Shown here one piece after another: positions 1-12,226 of a stretch of 64,000 bases of DNA. The notes beneath the pieces are model-generated. The model saw only the letters and a program-made list of their open reading frames with translations. It was not told the origin of the DNA and ran no database searches. The DNA comes from Tubiluchus corallicola (Eukaryota; Priapulida; Priapulimorpha; Priapulimorphida; Tubiluchidae): positions 28,501 to 92,500 of the forward strand of contig JAQGDQ010000759.1 in the NCBI GenBank assembly GCA_030141605.1, written 5' to 3'. Positions within the stretch are counted from its first letter, which is position 1, and each line of letters opens with the position of its first letter. A program made the translations under genes and the position numbers.

Positions 1-1070
1 CACGGTGGTTTATCAAAAGTAATTTATCCATTATGGTGGGGTAATGTCTTACCACCCGATTACCAAAATCGTGACCCTATAAGGGTTAAAAATTATTATA
101 ATTATCATTTGCATGAAAGTTATCATCTATATTCATTCTCCTCAGTAGAACCAATCAAATTTAATGGAAATTCTGATGATTGTTTGATTTTTTGCAAAAC
201 TGCCTCTGCTGATTTGAAACTGAATATTACCATATGTGTTGCTTGCAAACCAAAACCGTCCACAAGTCGACATAATTAAAACTCTGCTTCAAAGTATAAT
301 GTACCAAAAAATTTGGTTAAATGTCAATTTTTTGCTTTTTATAAAAACAAATGCTAAATATATTGGACTTTTGTATTCCAGCACCAAATTATCAAGAAAA
401 TGTTTAAAAAATACTAAAAATTTAATTTTTTAACCCCCTACCACTTTTCTGGTTAGAAACTAGTGCTGCAATTGTAAAAAAATTTGTATTTTCAATCTTC
501 GATTGTAGCTCGCGGAAGCGGTCATTTTGCTTCGGGCTTTTTCTGTTGCCAAGACCAGAGCTTTCTTTAGGAAGAGCCATCTACTGGATTTAAACATAAC
601 TTCAATGTGTTCTTGCAAAGTTCATACCAACCAAAATTTGTGCGGTTGCTAAGTTATTTGTAGAAATGCGACAAAAAACAATGGCTGACTTTAACAGTGA
701 TTTTCTCAAAGTTATGTTTTTCAAAGCACAGCGTGCACCGCAACTTCAATGTGGATTACCTCAGCTTAGAAATAACATAGAGCGATGAACTTGGTATCAA
801 AATGATCCGCATGAAATGGAGATTCAGGATGTGTGAATAACTAGAAAAGCTTAATTGCCGACTTATGGATGATTTTGCTATGCAAGCACACATTTTAGAA
901 GTATTCTTGCCTACTGCAGTAAAGTACAACAGTACTCACAATAATGTAGCAGTAGCCAGTAACTAAACATGTAAATTTTGACTGATGTATTTATTAATAC
1001 ATTGATGAGCGAGTGAGTGACTAAAAGAATTCATATGGTATCTACATGTTACAAGGCACAACTGATACAG
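1..1070. other. 5' flank or intron, nothing recognised
   Basis: No coding exon, RNA gene or transposon end was recognised here. It precedes the first exon that can be supported at 1608, so it is probably intron of the same + strand gene, but that is inference. Confidence 0.4.
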
Positions 1071-1430
1071 TATCATCATCATCATTCATCTCATCGTCAT
1101 GTCAGTATCATCATCGCCATTGTTATCATCATTGTCGTTCTCTTCATCATCATCATCATCATCATCGTTGTCGTCATCATCATCATCATATCAGTGGCAA
1201 ACTCAGCAGCAGCATCATCGTCTTCATCATCATCATATCAGTGGCAAGCTCAGCAGCAGCAGCAGCATCATCATCATCATCATCATTCGTCTCATCGTCA
1301 TGTCAGTACCATCGTCACGATCATCATCGTCATTGTCGTCGTCATCATCATCATCATATCAGTGGCAAGTGCAGCAGCAGCAACATCATCATAATCATTA
1401 TCATCATCATCATCATCTTCTTCATCATTA
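1071..1430. repeat. TCA/CAG compound trinucleotide microsatellite
   Basis: Long runs of TCA units are interrupted three times by a module resembling TATCAGTGGCAAGCTCAGCA followed by CAG units, so it is a nested repeat, not a pure one. It is open in three frames on + (His, Ser or Ile runs), which is the expected by-product of a stop-free trinucleotide repeat and not evidence of a gene. Confidence 0.9.
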
Positions 1431-1607
1431 GCAGTTATTTTTTATAAGTAATTCTTTTCTTTATAATATCTACATGAATATTTCCTCCTGAATGGAATTC
1501 AATTGCTGCTGTTTTGGATCTGTTTACTTTTTATAAACAATTTTTCAAAATGTGCCAAAATAATTGTTATCTGTTTTCCTGACTATAAGTCTCCCTTTTC
1601 CTCCTAG

Positions 1608-1705
1608 CTATGGATGAAAAAATTCGCAACAAATACCAGGATGCCTCCCAGCGAATGTATTTTGAAACCTCGATGTCTAGGAAATTTAATGATCCCAATA
1701 TGCAG
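1608..1705 (+). CDS. Exon A of the disordered-tail gene
   Basis: A pyrimidine-rich CTCCTAG acceptor precedes it and GTAATT follows. Two bases complete the previous codon, then 32 codons end in phase 0. The composition is charged and coding-like (KYQDASQRMYF), unlike the surrounding AT-rich DNA. Confidence 0.65.
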
Positions 1706-4700
1706 GTAATTTTTCAAACAGAAAATATAATTACAATTCGATATAAAAATATGGAAACTGGAGATTTGATGCCATAATTGGCAAATATGCGTTTGTTCAT
1801 TAGAAGTCTTCAACCTCTAGGGTAGGTGCTATTTTTTTATGATCTCTGAAGCAGGACATCAGATGTACGGTGGAACTGAGACATTAATAGAGGCACGGAT
1901 GAGAATTTTCCGCGGATACGCGGAATTCCGAGTTTTTGGAAGGCCAGTAGTGCCATTTTTGTAAATCACGTAAATTCGTTGAGAAAATTTTTACGGACCC
2001 AGTACATTATTTCGCAAACTTACCGCTAGTTGGCAGGCCGTCACTTTGTTTACATCACGTACATCAGTGTAACCACGTGTATATCTCTATGTAGAAAAAT
2101 ATAGAATCAATTGTGCGGAGTTGAGTCAATTGCAGACAGTTTTTATATACTTTTGTATAGGAGCAGCCAGTACTTAGACGTTTTTGAGACAATTAGGTAT
2201 CATGTATCCTTGATAGTTGGATATTTTAAATTATACATGAAACAAGGTAACTGATATTTTAAGTCCACTTAGAGGCTCTCTATGGTCACAAAACTGAAAT
2301 TTGTTGCTGGCTCCCGTTGAACCCCATTGTGGGTCTACGCGGCCCCCAACCCTCCGGCCTGTTTCAGAGTTTTTTGCAATTTGTCATTCTCATCCCTGGT
2401 ACTTCTTGTTTTCCAAGAACTCGCACCAAAACCGAAATGCAGAAAACTGATACATGATTTAAAACTGATTTTAGAATCACTGACAGCCCGTAGTTGAATT
2501 AGTGGGGGTGCTAGTTCAGAAAATTTTTAGCCATTATTTGAATACTGCGTAAAAAACGAAACGGACATGTAATTTTAATGTTGTAATGCAATTGTATTTT
2601 TTAACAAACAAACATACGGAAATTTATACATAAACTTGATAAAATCCTAACCCAAAAAATTTTTGTTTACAAGTAACCTAAAAGTTGTCACAGTTCAAGA
2701 ATGTGCCCGTACACGGTTTTGAAGCACGTGACAGCTGACAACAAACTGTGTGAGCGACAGTACTTTCTCTACCTAGCAGCAGACACTGTCTCAGATGTGC
2801 GAATGCCCGAATGTGCTGGGCTGTGAAGCATACAGTTCTCATGTGTCTGCTTCAGCACAAGTATAAAAAAGAAAATGACTTATTACACTTTGAATAAAAT
2901 CGATCATATTGAGTGAAAATAGGGGGTGCTGCAGTTCCACATTACCTGTACACGAGCTGCTGCTGTTTTGAATATTTTTGCACAAATTTTATAGCCAATT
3001 TCTTCCTGCACTATATGGTAAATTATATGAATAAATAGCAAAAAGCAGTCAGTCAGTCAGTCAGTCAACAATTTTGACATCGATGCTGTAAACAATAATC
3101 TTGAAGCTCTAATGTTTCGGTTTATGCTATTCAAAAAATGTAGATAATAATAAAATAAAACAGAGTAAAATAAAAGTTTTAATAGGGTATCAATATATAA
3201 AGGAAAAGTTTTTTTAAAATCTTTGAAAATAATAACAGCAAAACTAGCAAGGATGATACGTCGTGCTAATTTCTACAGTAGTCGTAGTTTTGCTGTTATT
3301 GTCTCTTCTAAGTCTATTGTGAAGCATTGAGGATAGCAAACTTTCAACAGCATTAAGCTACTGATGCTGTTGTGTGAAATTAAAATTTCAATCTATTTTC
3401 TGTATCTATTAGTATGTCGGCTGAATGACTGTATTAATTTGTAGTACGTTTGCTGCAGAAAATAAGTGTCACAGTCAAGATTTTCAACTTTGTTTTTGCA
3501 AAGATTAATGGTTGGTTTAGTTTCGCAAAAATTCTAAGCTTTACAATAGGATGGAAAGGTTTACAAGTAGGTTGTATGGGTGAGTGGTCACGACGTGTGC
3601 TTCGCGTCGAATGTCTTGTGACTTCCCGAATTTTATACTCGCTCTGGGCTCCGGATTTTGTTCCGCAAAATGATTGTGATGTTTGCCTCGTAAAGGCAGG
3701 AGGTCGTACAACCAAATGTGGCTAAGACACCCTCTGTCAGTTGAGTTCATCATCTTATAGGGCAGGGGTGTGCAAATTATCTGACTAGCCGGGCCACATT
3801 AAACTTTCCCACAATTCCTGCGGGCCACAGGCAGTCTGATCAAGAAGCCAAGTACAGAAAGGTCTAATAACAATTTTTTTGCATCCAACCTGCGTACATC
3901 ATTACTACTACATTCAAGAAACTATTTTAGAAGTTACTAAAATTTATATTACAAACCATATATTTATACTTTCAGGACAGATAGTGGTAATTTCATTACA
4001 ATGCATATTAGTAATGTGTATCACACAGTCTGTGTAGTACAGTGACATTAAGCTACAACCGTCTTGTAAGGGTTAATGGCATCCGATCTAGTAGAAAAAA
4101 CTACCCGCACTATCTTTGGGATCGTGGCACGGACTTCACCTGGATACACTCAATTAATTGCCCGTGCTGCACTTTCATTAGGTTGACAAATCTCTTCGCG
4201 GGGGGCCGCACAAATTCTGTCGGCGGGCCGCAATTTGCCCACCCCTGTTATAGGGCTTCCATAATAATGGACAAGTTCTGTTTCATCATGACATGGTGAC
4301 ATCAGAACTTTTTGTTGTTCCATATTCTGTTGATTTTATTGAGCGTCTTTTCTCCAGCACGATGCCATGGTGAGACCAAATCCCATGTTTCAACTGTCCA
4401 GTTACCTACATCAGATGCGATACGAGAATGAACCTCATGAACGCAGCGAGGCTGAAAAGCTGAACAATCTTCCTCTAGAAAACGGACGGGTGATGATGTC
4501 AGATGGTATGGTGGACGAAAGACCTCCCACTCCTCCGGTATGAACCATTCACTTTGTTCAACATAATGTGCATACTGTTCAATGTTCAATGTACTAATTA
4601 TGATGTGGGCTTGAAAAGCACTTGATATTTTTATACTTCTACTGCCACAAAGTATTTTTGTAAATATTTTTGATGTTTGTTATGTATTTTTACACGATAT

Positions 4701-6651
4701 TCTTCACTGAAGAATTGTCTTTCTGTGCTCTGCATTTTTCTTCATACTGTAAAGTGTTTGCACTTGTTGCAGCCTCCAATGGACACCGATGTGTGGCAGC
4801 AGTCGCACCACAAGTCACCGTTCGGTAGATACGGTACCCCCGTGAATGTGCCTTCCGCCCCACAACCAGTCGAATCGCAGGACGAAAGCGCCGTGGAGGA
4901 TGAGGGCATTGGCACGACGCCAGAAGTTTCCACGTACCGGCATCCGTTTTCGTATCAGCCGGAATCGACACCGCTGAAGATGTCCACTTTCGGGGGTGGA
5001 GATGACGATGATGATGATGAGGGTGATGAGAACGAAATGAGTGATAATAGAATTGATCACTTTGTGCCTAAATCTGCCGAATCTGATAGTGAACAAGGTC
5101 GGACTCACTTTGAGCCGTTTGAACCCCAAGGTTGTGATATACACTTTCCTCCACCCCCACCTACGCACAACGAGTCTGAGATGGCTTTCAGGGTAAAGGT
5201 GCCAACCCTCCAAGCATCGTCGGATTCCGCTGATGGCAGGCAGCTTGATTCGCTTGATAAGCCACACGACTCGACCAACGACAAGCAGCCTGATTGGTTG
5301 GAAAAATCACGTGACTCCACTAATACCAAGCAGCCTGATTGGCTGCTAGATAAATCACATGACTTGTCACATGACAGCGTGCCAGGTGTGATGCCACGAG
5401 ATGGAAAGCTTAACAAAAGGGCAACGAATTCGCCAGTGGTGCATGGAAGTCCATATAATAGTCCACGTGCTGGCAGTCCATACGGAAGTCCTTACTCCAG
5501 TAGTAGGTGTGGTAGTAAAGAGAAACACAAAAAGAGGAGAAAGAGGGCAAAGAATAAGGGTGACGCCTCTTCACAGCGTGGAAATCAAACAGGTAAGAAG
5601 TAAGGTTGATCTAACCTTAAAATTATGCAATATAATTCCGTTTATGGTAATTAAAAAGCATGGAAGATCGCCGATATGCCCTATTTGTCGTGTGTATACA
5701 TAAACTATCATCTTTTTACTTTGTTAAAAGCCAACTGTATGTTCTTCTGATGTTTTTGCAACTGATCATATTGAAACCACTGGTGAAAAGTGTTGTGTTT
5801 TGTTTCTCTCGAAAGGCTCGTAGAGAAAACCCGAAAATACTTCGTCAAATTAAACTAGTTTATTAAGCGAGAATTCTACAACACAAAAGTATGATGGAAT
5901 GCGAAATGTTTACACTAAACGTGAAAATCTAAAAGTGAATCTGAAAATATAAGTATACAAGAGAATGTGTAAGTGGCATCCGCGTGTATCTGCGTGTCCC
6001 CTGCTTTGCCTTATATAGGGTGCCAGGGAACATTCTAGACGTTTCTTTCTAGAACATTCTACAAGGTAAGACGATTATTCTAACGGAACATTCTACAATG
6101 TTCTATTTAATTCTAATAGATGCCAGCGATCTCCACAACAAAAAGGCAGCTTTATTCTTAAATGCATAACTATCAGTGCATTTGTGTTGCTAAATAGTGA
6201 AGTAAATCACTCCTTTACGTAAGATTCTGAACTACGCAATTTCCTAAGTTCTTGTCTTTAAGACTGCAAACTAAATGTGGCGCTTCTGCCATGGGATTTG
6301 AGCTTCATTTTAGTACTAATACAAATGTGGTTACCGATCACATCATGTTCTAATATCCGTTTTTACCTGAGTCAAATGGTACATACTGTATGCTTATCGT
6401 CTGCCATTATATCAATAATTTTGATCAGTTTGGAAGTCAAACTCTCAGTTTATAAAAACACTAGATGAGTGAACAGTGGTACAGCGTGAGCAGGGAACCA
6501 GTGTGTATTTCTCTTCAGAACATTGATTGAATATTTGAGAGTTATAGTTATCCCTTTTGCAGACCAAGAAACCGTAGTCAGTGTACATTCATCGAGTCAA
6601 CGTCCTAGAGAAAGTCGACCATCAGAGGGTGATTGTTCATCAGAAGCATGA
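1608..6651 (+). CDS. 3' part of an unidentified gene with a long disordered C-terminal tail (4 exons)
   Basis: Four exons (1608-1705, 4358-4537, 4773-5592, 6563-6651) each have AG/GT borders and join in one frame (phases 0, 0, 1) to a TGA stop. About 395 residues are visible; the start lies upstream or outside the window. Seen in order: a short charged segment (MDEKIRNKYQ...); a 60-residue exon ending in RPPTPP, which runs into PPMDTD (possible SH3/WW ligand); an Asp/Glu-rich stretch (DDDDDDEGDE); PPPPP; two copies of a unit containing KQPDW; an SP-rich segment with SPYNSPRAGSPYGSPY; a Lys/Arg cluster (KEKHKKRRKRAKNK); and a Ser-rich end, SSEA. No globular domain or membrane segment is visible. 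It could be the cytoplasmic tail of a receptor or cadherin-like protein, or a nuclear protein given the basic cluster. The family is not recognised. Its introns hold hAT-like elements and a solo LTR. Confidence 0.75.
1894..2398 (+). mobile_element. hAT-like non-autonomous element, family A (copy 1)
   Basis: Ends are imperfect inverted repeats: CACGGATGAGAATT at the left and ATTCTCATCCCTG at the right. The interior matches four other copies (6815, 13786, 18296, 40193), including a GTTTACATCACGTACATCAG core and a terminal CCCCAACCCTCCGGCCTGTT segment. No open frame, about 0.5 kb. No matching target duplication is visible at this copy. Confidence 0.85.
2478..2965 (+). mobile_element. hAT-like non-autonomous element, family D (diverged copy)
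   Basis: Reverse-complement relative of 13406-13743, sharing the GGGGTGCTGCAGTTCCAC and CACATCTGAGACA-type segments and ends related to CAGTGGCGGCTC. Flanks TTTAGAAT and TTTTGAAT match at 7 of 8 bases, as expected for an 8-bp target duplication. Confidence 0.7.
3043..3068. repeat. (CAGT)n microsatellite
   Basis: Short run of CAGT units in the first intron of the disordered-tail gene. Confidence 0.8.
3763..4247 (+). mobile_element. hAT-like non-autonomous element, family B (full copy)
   Basis: Begins CAGGGGTGTGCAAATTAT and ends AATTTGCCCACCCCTG, imperfect terminal inverted repeats of the hAT type. It is flanked by a perfect 8-bp duplication, TTATAGGG (3755-3762 and 4248-4255). Length 485, no transposase. 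Related copies lie at 34927 (opposite orientation) and 14458 (truncated). Confidence 0.95.
4358..4537 (+). CDS. Exon B of the disordered-tail gene
   Basis: Exactly 60 codons between TCTCCAG and GTATGA. It starts HDAMVRPNPM and ends VDERPPTPP, in phase with both neighbours. Confidence 0.75.
4773..5592 (+). CDS. Exon C of the disordered-tail gene
   Basis: 820 bases after TTGTTGCAG; 273 codons plus one base, ending at CAG/GTAAGA. It carries the acidic, PPPPP, KQPDW-repeat, SP-rich and Lys/Arg-rich segments. Reading past the donor gives a stop after three codons, so the splice to 6563 fits better than termination here. Confidence 0.8.
5791..6140 (-). mobile_element. Solo LTR of a retrotransposon
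   Basis: Read on the minus strand it starts TGTTGTGGAG and ends CACAACA (TG...CA termini) and is flanked by a perfect 5-bp duplication AAAAG (5786-5790, 6141-6145). It holds a TATATAAGG box and, about 180 bases further on, AATAAA, as expected for U3-R-U5. Clustered heat-shock-element-like sites sit just upstream of the TATA box. No internal region is present, so it is a recombination-derived solo LTR, inside the last intron of the disordered-tail gene. Confidence 0.9.
6027..6104 (-). promoter_or_regulatory. Heat-shock-element-like clusters in solo LTR
   Basis: On the + strand three clusters read GGAAC-ATTCT (6027), TTTCT-AGAAC-ATTCT (6046-6060, a perfect three-unit nTTCn/nGAAn array) and GGAAC-ATTCT-ACAAT-GTTCT (6085-6104). 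They sit upstream of the minus-strand TATA box at 6009-6020. The same sites at the same spacing are in the LTR at 62463. Binding by HSF is inferred from the consensus only. Confidence 0.6.
6563..6651 (+). CDS. Terminal exon D of the disordered-tail gene
   Basis: The acceptor CCCTTTTGCAG is followed by 89 bases that take up the single base carried from exon C and encode 29 residues (DQETVVSVHSSS...SSEA) before TGA. Phase agreement and Ser-rich composition matching exon C support it. No other exon of the gene was seen after it. Confidence 0.7.
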
Positions 6652-8728
6652 CGAGTTCTTGCCTCGGTGTTTAAGATTATAAAGTGTTCATAGATTTTGT
6701 ATTTGCCTAAGATTTCATCAATGTGAACTTCATTATTATTAGAATCAAAGGGTATGAATTATTTTCATAATCGATCACCAGGGTGTGCCTGTGTAAAGAT
6801 TTTCTGTCCTGCTCCAGGGATGAGAATTTTCCGCGGATACGCGGAGTTCCGAATTTTTGGAAGACCAGTAGTGCCATTTTTGTAAATCGCGTAAATTCGT
6901 TGAGAAAATTTTTACGGACCCAGTACATTATTTCACAAGCTGACCGCTAGTTGGCAGGCCATCGCTTTGTTTACATCACATACATCAGTGTAACCACGTG
7001 TATATCTCTATGTATAAAAATATAAAATCAATTGTGCAGAGTTATTTGAGTCAATTGCAGACAGTTTTTATACACTTTTGCATAGGAGCGGCCATTACTT
7101 AGGCATTTTTGAGACAATTAGGTATCATGTATCCTTGATAGTTGGATATTTTAAATTATGTATGAAACAAGGTAATTGATATTTTAAGTCCACTTAGTCT
7201 ATGGTCACAAAATTGCCCCCAAACCCCCCGGCCTGTGTCAGACTTTTTTCATTCTTATCCCTGCAGTGCTCATTTTCAAGTAACTACCTTAGATGGTACA
7301 CTGGACTAGTGATAATGGTGGCTAGTTGTGCAGTGAATGAAATTCTTATAAAAGTATCAAAGAAGGCAATCGTGCATTATTGGCAGTACACAAACTAACA
7401 CAACCGTCACTGTCAGCATATTGTACTTGCTGAGCCATGTTTTGCCATTTAATGTAAATAGTGTGCATATATTATTTTGAGTTTTAGTCAATTAAGTATA
7501 GCATGTGTAATGTACAGCTCTGCAAAATATTTCTTAAATTCTTATTTTCATGTGTTTTTAGCTGATATATGTGTGACTAGGTTTAAGCTGCCGCCATTTT
7601 TAATGTTTATACTGTACTATACTTATAAATTGTAATTTTGACTTGTTTTTATACGAATTGCTTATCTAATAACAAACCTTGTGGTAGCTACAATCTTTAG
7701 ACACTCACATAGATCATTATTCTTTGTCAAAAGAATTAATTTGTGTTTCATGCACTTATTAAGCCTAAATCATTCTGTTGGATTCAGTGCGCAGGAAATA
7801 CGACGGTAAGCTACACCACAGATAATGAGGTTACTCACTGCTAATACTACTATAATGTATATTTACTTAATAACAATAAATAGCTATTCCTGTTAGCAGA
7901 GTTTTAGGAAAACTTACGATACTTCATTCTTACGATACTTTTTGGTTGTGATTTTTGATCACTTCTTTGGTTATGCCTGCAAAACTACCCACAAAACTCT
8001 GATAAAATAACTGCTTACGATTTGTATTTCACACCACAGTGTGCTGAAGCTTCTGGAAAAGCAGCTTGCAAAGTGTTTCTGATACCCTACTAAAAATCTT
8101 GCTTTTCGATTGCAATTCGACAATAGGAGTGATACATATTTTTGTAAATTAATCATGCTTTTGTAAAAGTAAACATCACTATTTTGTATGTAATTTTCAC
8201 ATGTACAATGCAAAGTTTTGTCGTTAGAACTAAGAACTTGCATTCGACCACCCGTATATCTTATAGCTTTGGGTTCTATCAATACTGTTTTCTTGCTGGT
8301 ATTGTCACCTTTGCTCATAAAATGTTAAAAAGCATCATACAGTGTACAGTAGACACTACTATTAATAACATTTATACATGCTGCAAGCATATATGGACCC
8401 CTTTTTGACTGAAGTCTATTTTGTATTGCTAAATTCTTTGAGGCATATTTGTATTGAGTACTTTAATCACGAAATTTTTTACTTTGTTTGAAAGAAGTAT
8501 TACTGTACCACTTTTGAGAGCTGTAGAAGTGTCGCGAATTGTTTTTAGATATTTAAATATTTTGTAAAACTTTTGTAAAATTGTCTTATTGCAATTTGTC
8601 AATCAGTATTACATGGCTTAATTGTGGATATAGGCCATCAATAAAAAAAACTGAACTAGATCTTCCAAGTTTTCGATAATTTGTAACTTGTACAAATGTG
8701 TACTTTGAAAATGTTGATGTGTATTTGT
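6652..8728. other. Presumed 3' UTR and intergenic DNA
   Basis: Apart from the family A element, no gene was recognised. Candidate polyadenylation signals AATAAA occur at 7875 and 8640; neither can be tied to the upstream stop from sequence alone. Confidence 0.4.
6815..7263 (+). mobile_element. hAT-like non-autonomous element, family A (copy 2)
   Basis: Ends CAGGGATGAGAATTTTCC and ATTCTTATCCCTG; interior collinear with the other family A copies, with a deletion near the right end. Flanks TCCTGCTC and CAGTGCTC share the last five bases, a decayed 8-bp duplication at best. Confidence 0.88.
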
Positions 8729-9198
8729 TAGGGTTACCATATTGTCTGAGTTGAAAAAGAGGACTCTTTTTCGCACACTTGTAAGTAGGCAAAATGACCA
8801 GTCTAGGGTCTGTTCAAACAATGCAAAATAAAATGCAAGTGCTCACGGAAGCTGACGCCATTTTAAGTCGTTAGCGAATACGCCGAGCATCAACAGCGGT
8901 GTGAGTCGTGTGACCCATAGTGATGTGCGCATCGCTTACTTTTGTTCAGTAAATATGTACACAAAGCTTTTACAAGAGTTGCATTTTGAGATGTTAGCAA
9001 CATCTTGTATTGAAAATTAACGAGCTTTTCTTTGTCTCGTACTATCGTACGCTTCTGCAGTCAGTAACGTCCGTACATGCTTATGGATTGAGGCAAAACC
9101 CGGACAAACTGTCAATTTTTTGAAAACCCGCCCGGACGCCCGGACAGAGACCCAAAAAGAGGACGTGTCCAGGGAAACCCGGACGTATGGTAACCCTA
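8729..9198 (+). mobile_element. hAT-like non-autonomous element, family E
   Basis: Starts TAGGGTTACCATAT and ends GTATGGTAACCCTA, good inverted repeats. Flanks GTATTTGT (8721-8728) and GTATTTGC (9199-9206) match at 7 of 8 bases. Subterminal GGACT/CCCGGAC-rich parts are also roughly complementary. Only one copy in the window and no transposase. Confidence 0.88.
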
Positions 9199-9624
9199 GT
9201 ATTTGCAAAAAAATTCAGCATGATCGTGGTATATGCTTGACTGATAAAGTTGAGCAACATCCAGACCAAGTTATTAATTATATGTGTGATAGTTGCCAGA
9301 GCGAGATTATGACCTTTTGGGGCCCCTAAGCTAATGAAATGATGGGGCCCCCAGACGGAGCCACTCTCTAATTTGCTCGCACTCGTCTCGAATATTTTTA
9401 CTTGTGATTTATTTCAGCAACATTTGCACAATTTGGGGCCCATTATCTCAAACAAAGGGCGTCGAACAAGGGCCCTTTTAAATAAAAGGCCTTAAACAAA
9501 GATCCTTTATCTTAAGTGAGGAGCCACTTTAAAATTGGATTCAGACTTTCCTGCCTCCTTTTTAAGTTAAAATTTTATTTTAAGTTATAATGATGAATTA
9601 TTCAGCAATGCAAAGTATGCAGCA

Positions 9625-9786
9625 AGCTTGACGGGCCCTAGGCTGCAGCCTATAGGGTAATCCAGCCCCCACCCCAAGCTTGAGGGGCCCTAGGCTGCAG
9701 CCTATACTAGGGTAATCCAGCCCCCACCCCAAGCTTGAGGGGCCCTAGGCTGCAGCCTATACTAGCCTATAGGGTAATCCAGCCCT
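9625..9786. repeat. Short tandem repeat with AAGCTTGAGGGGCCC units
   Basis: Two to three near-identical copies of a roughly 55-bp unit containing GGGCCCTAGGCTGCAGCC and TAATCCAGCCC. Related fragments (CCTAGGCTATAGCC...TAATCCAG) occur near 46365-46425, so the unit probably belongs to a dispersed element. Confidence 0.75.
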
Positions 9787-11573
9787 GACGGCTTCTGATC
9801 AATTTCACAAATCATATCGCCTTGTTAACAGAGGGCAATTTAGGGCGCAGAGTACGCCACTGGCCGAAGCAGGACACTTCCGCTAAAGCGCAAGGCTAAA
9901 TTTACGAAAAAGTACATGGGCAGCCGAAGAAAGGGCACTGGCGATTTCTGTGGAGAATTAGGACATAATAAACATAAAACTAATTTTGTTTTAGAAAAAG
10001 GTAACTTTTATAATAATGACAGATAGTCCTTGACAATTTACAAATGTATTTTTACAAGGATATAATCATTATTATTAGCTCCATTAATATCATCATAACA
10101 TTAAGCTAAATATCTAATGCTTTAAAGAGAGAAACTATGTAGGGCACATAACTCGCTAACCCGTTTACTTAGTAGAAAACAATTATTTGTCCAAGAGGTA
10201 GTGAAACGGATCACCTGTCTGTGAAGCAAGACAAAAAATGATATATCTGAAGCAAATGTTGGAATCGCCAAAAATGCGGGTTTATTTCACTTCAAAAACA
10301 TTAACACTCGAAACCTAATTTAATAATGGCCATTCTACTAGCTCAGAATAAGATTCTTTTATTTTATCAGATGTTAATAAATTATCAACGTGTATTGATG
10401 TTTTCAATTAATATTATTAAATAAAAAAGGACAAGGGATGCTGCCATTACGAACGACTCGATTCATGACCTGTCTCTAGTGTCCTACTTGGGCAGACCAT
10501 GTACGACGCGTCCTACTTGGGCTAGTGTCCTACTCCGCTCGCAACAGGCAAGACTGTTGTATGCATCAGAATGTAACTAAGAATGGGCATTCAAAATAGA
10601 AGCACCCAAGCGTGAATAATTGCAGTCTTGCGGTGATTGTACTATGTACTAATCACACGAGGTAGTTACCGCACTTTTATTATTAAATCTCTCTAATGTT
10701 TTTCGCAAATAAGCCTAACTTTCCAGAAGGCTTGATCTTTTTTTAAGTGATAAACTACTAAATATGTCTTAACAAGCACTTTTTCAAAATTTTTGTGGAA
10801 ATGCGCAACGGGAATTTATGCGCTTAACAGGAGCATCATAAGATCGTAAAAAAATTACAGTTGTATAAGAATTTATTTGTACATAAACCTAAATGAGATT
10901 CGCGGTGGCAAAACCCTGCTGAAAATAGAAAATGACGAATGAGTTATTTACATTATAAAAGAGTAACACCAGATTACATTTATTACAGGTAAATAATTGT
11001 ACCTGTCTAATTACTAATACAACACTTTGTAATTTCCAGACCTGAATTATTTACAATACGAAATAATATGTAATGGGTTAGTAGAAAATATATAGATATA
11101 CGCTAGCTGTCTAATTAGCAAAGTTTGCATAAACACTAGCTCCAATTTGGTGATATATAGCCTCACAAGTATGATGATAATTAAAACGATGGATATAAAA
11201 AATATAAAATGTCACAAACGTGGCTGGAGGTCTTGGCTGGGTTAGAAACAAGCCTTTTCCCAGTTTCGTTGTGCGCACGCATAGTTGCTGTGGGTCAAAG
11301 GTCAAGAGTACCACAGCAACGCATCTTAATTACAACCGTCACGCGACATATAGGTAAAGCAAAGACGTCTGCCACATCAGTTCAGTAACTGCAGTTGTTT
11401 TACACGGGCTCTACTCAGTTATACAATAGTCTGTGCGCAAAGTGATTGTTACACATGGGTAAAAGCAAAGACGTCTGCCGCATCAGTTCAGCAACAGCAG
11501 TTGATTTACACGGACTTACATTACATTACATTACACGGCATTACATTAGTCTGTGCGCAAAGTGGTTTACTAG

Positions 11574-11755
11574 CAGAAACAAGAAAAAATGAAGCAGGCA
11601 AGGTTCTAGCTAGCAGTTAAACCTGTTACTATTACAATAGATTGGGCAACGAGGCGTTGTCAGGTGTACACAAGTGCGCTGTCTGGTACACATAACCTTT
11701 GACCTTTTCACAATCATCATCAACTGCTGGAACTGTGAAAAGGATTATTGCTTTA
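11574..11755. repeat. Dispersed duplicate of 15247-15430
   Basis: Both stretches share GAAACAAGAAAAAATGAA, AAGGTTCTAGCTAGC, GTGTACACAA and TAACCTTTGACCTTTTCAC in the same order over about 180 bp with scattered differences. Probably a dispersed repeat or old segmental duplication; no coding content was recognised. Confidence 0.8.
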
Positions 11756-12126
11756 CTGCACATGCAATAAAAAATCCCTTTTTATATTGATCACAATTTA
11801 AAATGGATGGAATTTACAAAAAGCCTGTGTGGAATGAATCCAAATAACACAACCAATACAATACACATTACAACAAACATAATTATAAACTACTTTCTGA
11901 ATAAAAATTTTAAGTTAATGAGACCAGTCACCATGACAACAAATTGATTACTAAAAAACAAATCATATAAAATACACGAGTGCAAAATTTTGACGAAAAC
12001 CAATCTACACCCTATACACATAGGCCCTATTTCAAGGGGGGGAGTGGGGATACTTCCCCGGGGCCTCACCCTCCAGGGGGGCCTCGCGCCAAGGTAACTT
12101 TTTTGCTTTATGCGAACATACTGCCT

Positions 12127-12226
12127 CCTCTCTCTCTCTCTCTCTCTCTCTCCCTCTCCCTCTCCCTCTCCCTCTCTCTCTCTCTCTCTTGCTCTCCCTC
12201 TCCCTCCTCTCTCTCTCTCTCTTGCT
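12127..12226. repeat. (CT)n microsatellite
   Basis: CT repeat broken by CCCT units and one GCTC. Open frames across it are repeat artefacts. Confidence 0.95.

Larger units (their letters stand above)
9199..12126. other. Intergenic DNA, no gene recognised
   Basis: Only dispersed-repeat fragments are seen: GGGCCC-rich units near 9300-9785, and a piece at about 11574-11755 that is clearly similar to 15247-15430. The missing last exon of the minus-strand Ig gene may lie here or just beyond, but no candidate passed the phase and splice-site test. Confidence 0.4.

Noticed and set aside
1017-1447. Three overlapping open frames of His, Ser or Ile runs
   Set aside because: They are the three phases of a TCA microsatellite; no start context, no other coding signal.
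11545-11572. Possible terminal exon of the Ig gene (acceptor CTTGTTTCTGCTAG on minus)
   Set aside because: Phase fits but encodes only about nine residues with no GPI or membrane signal; not distinguishable from chance.
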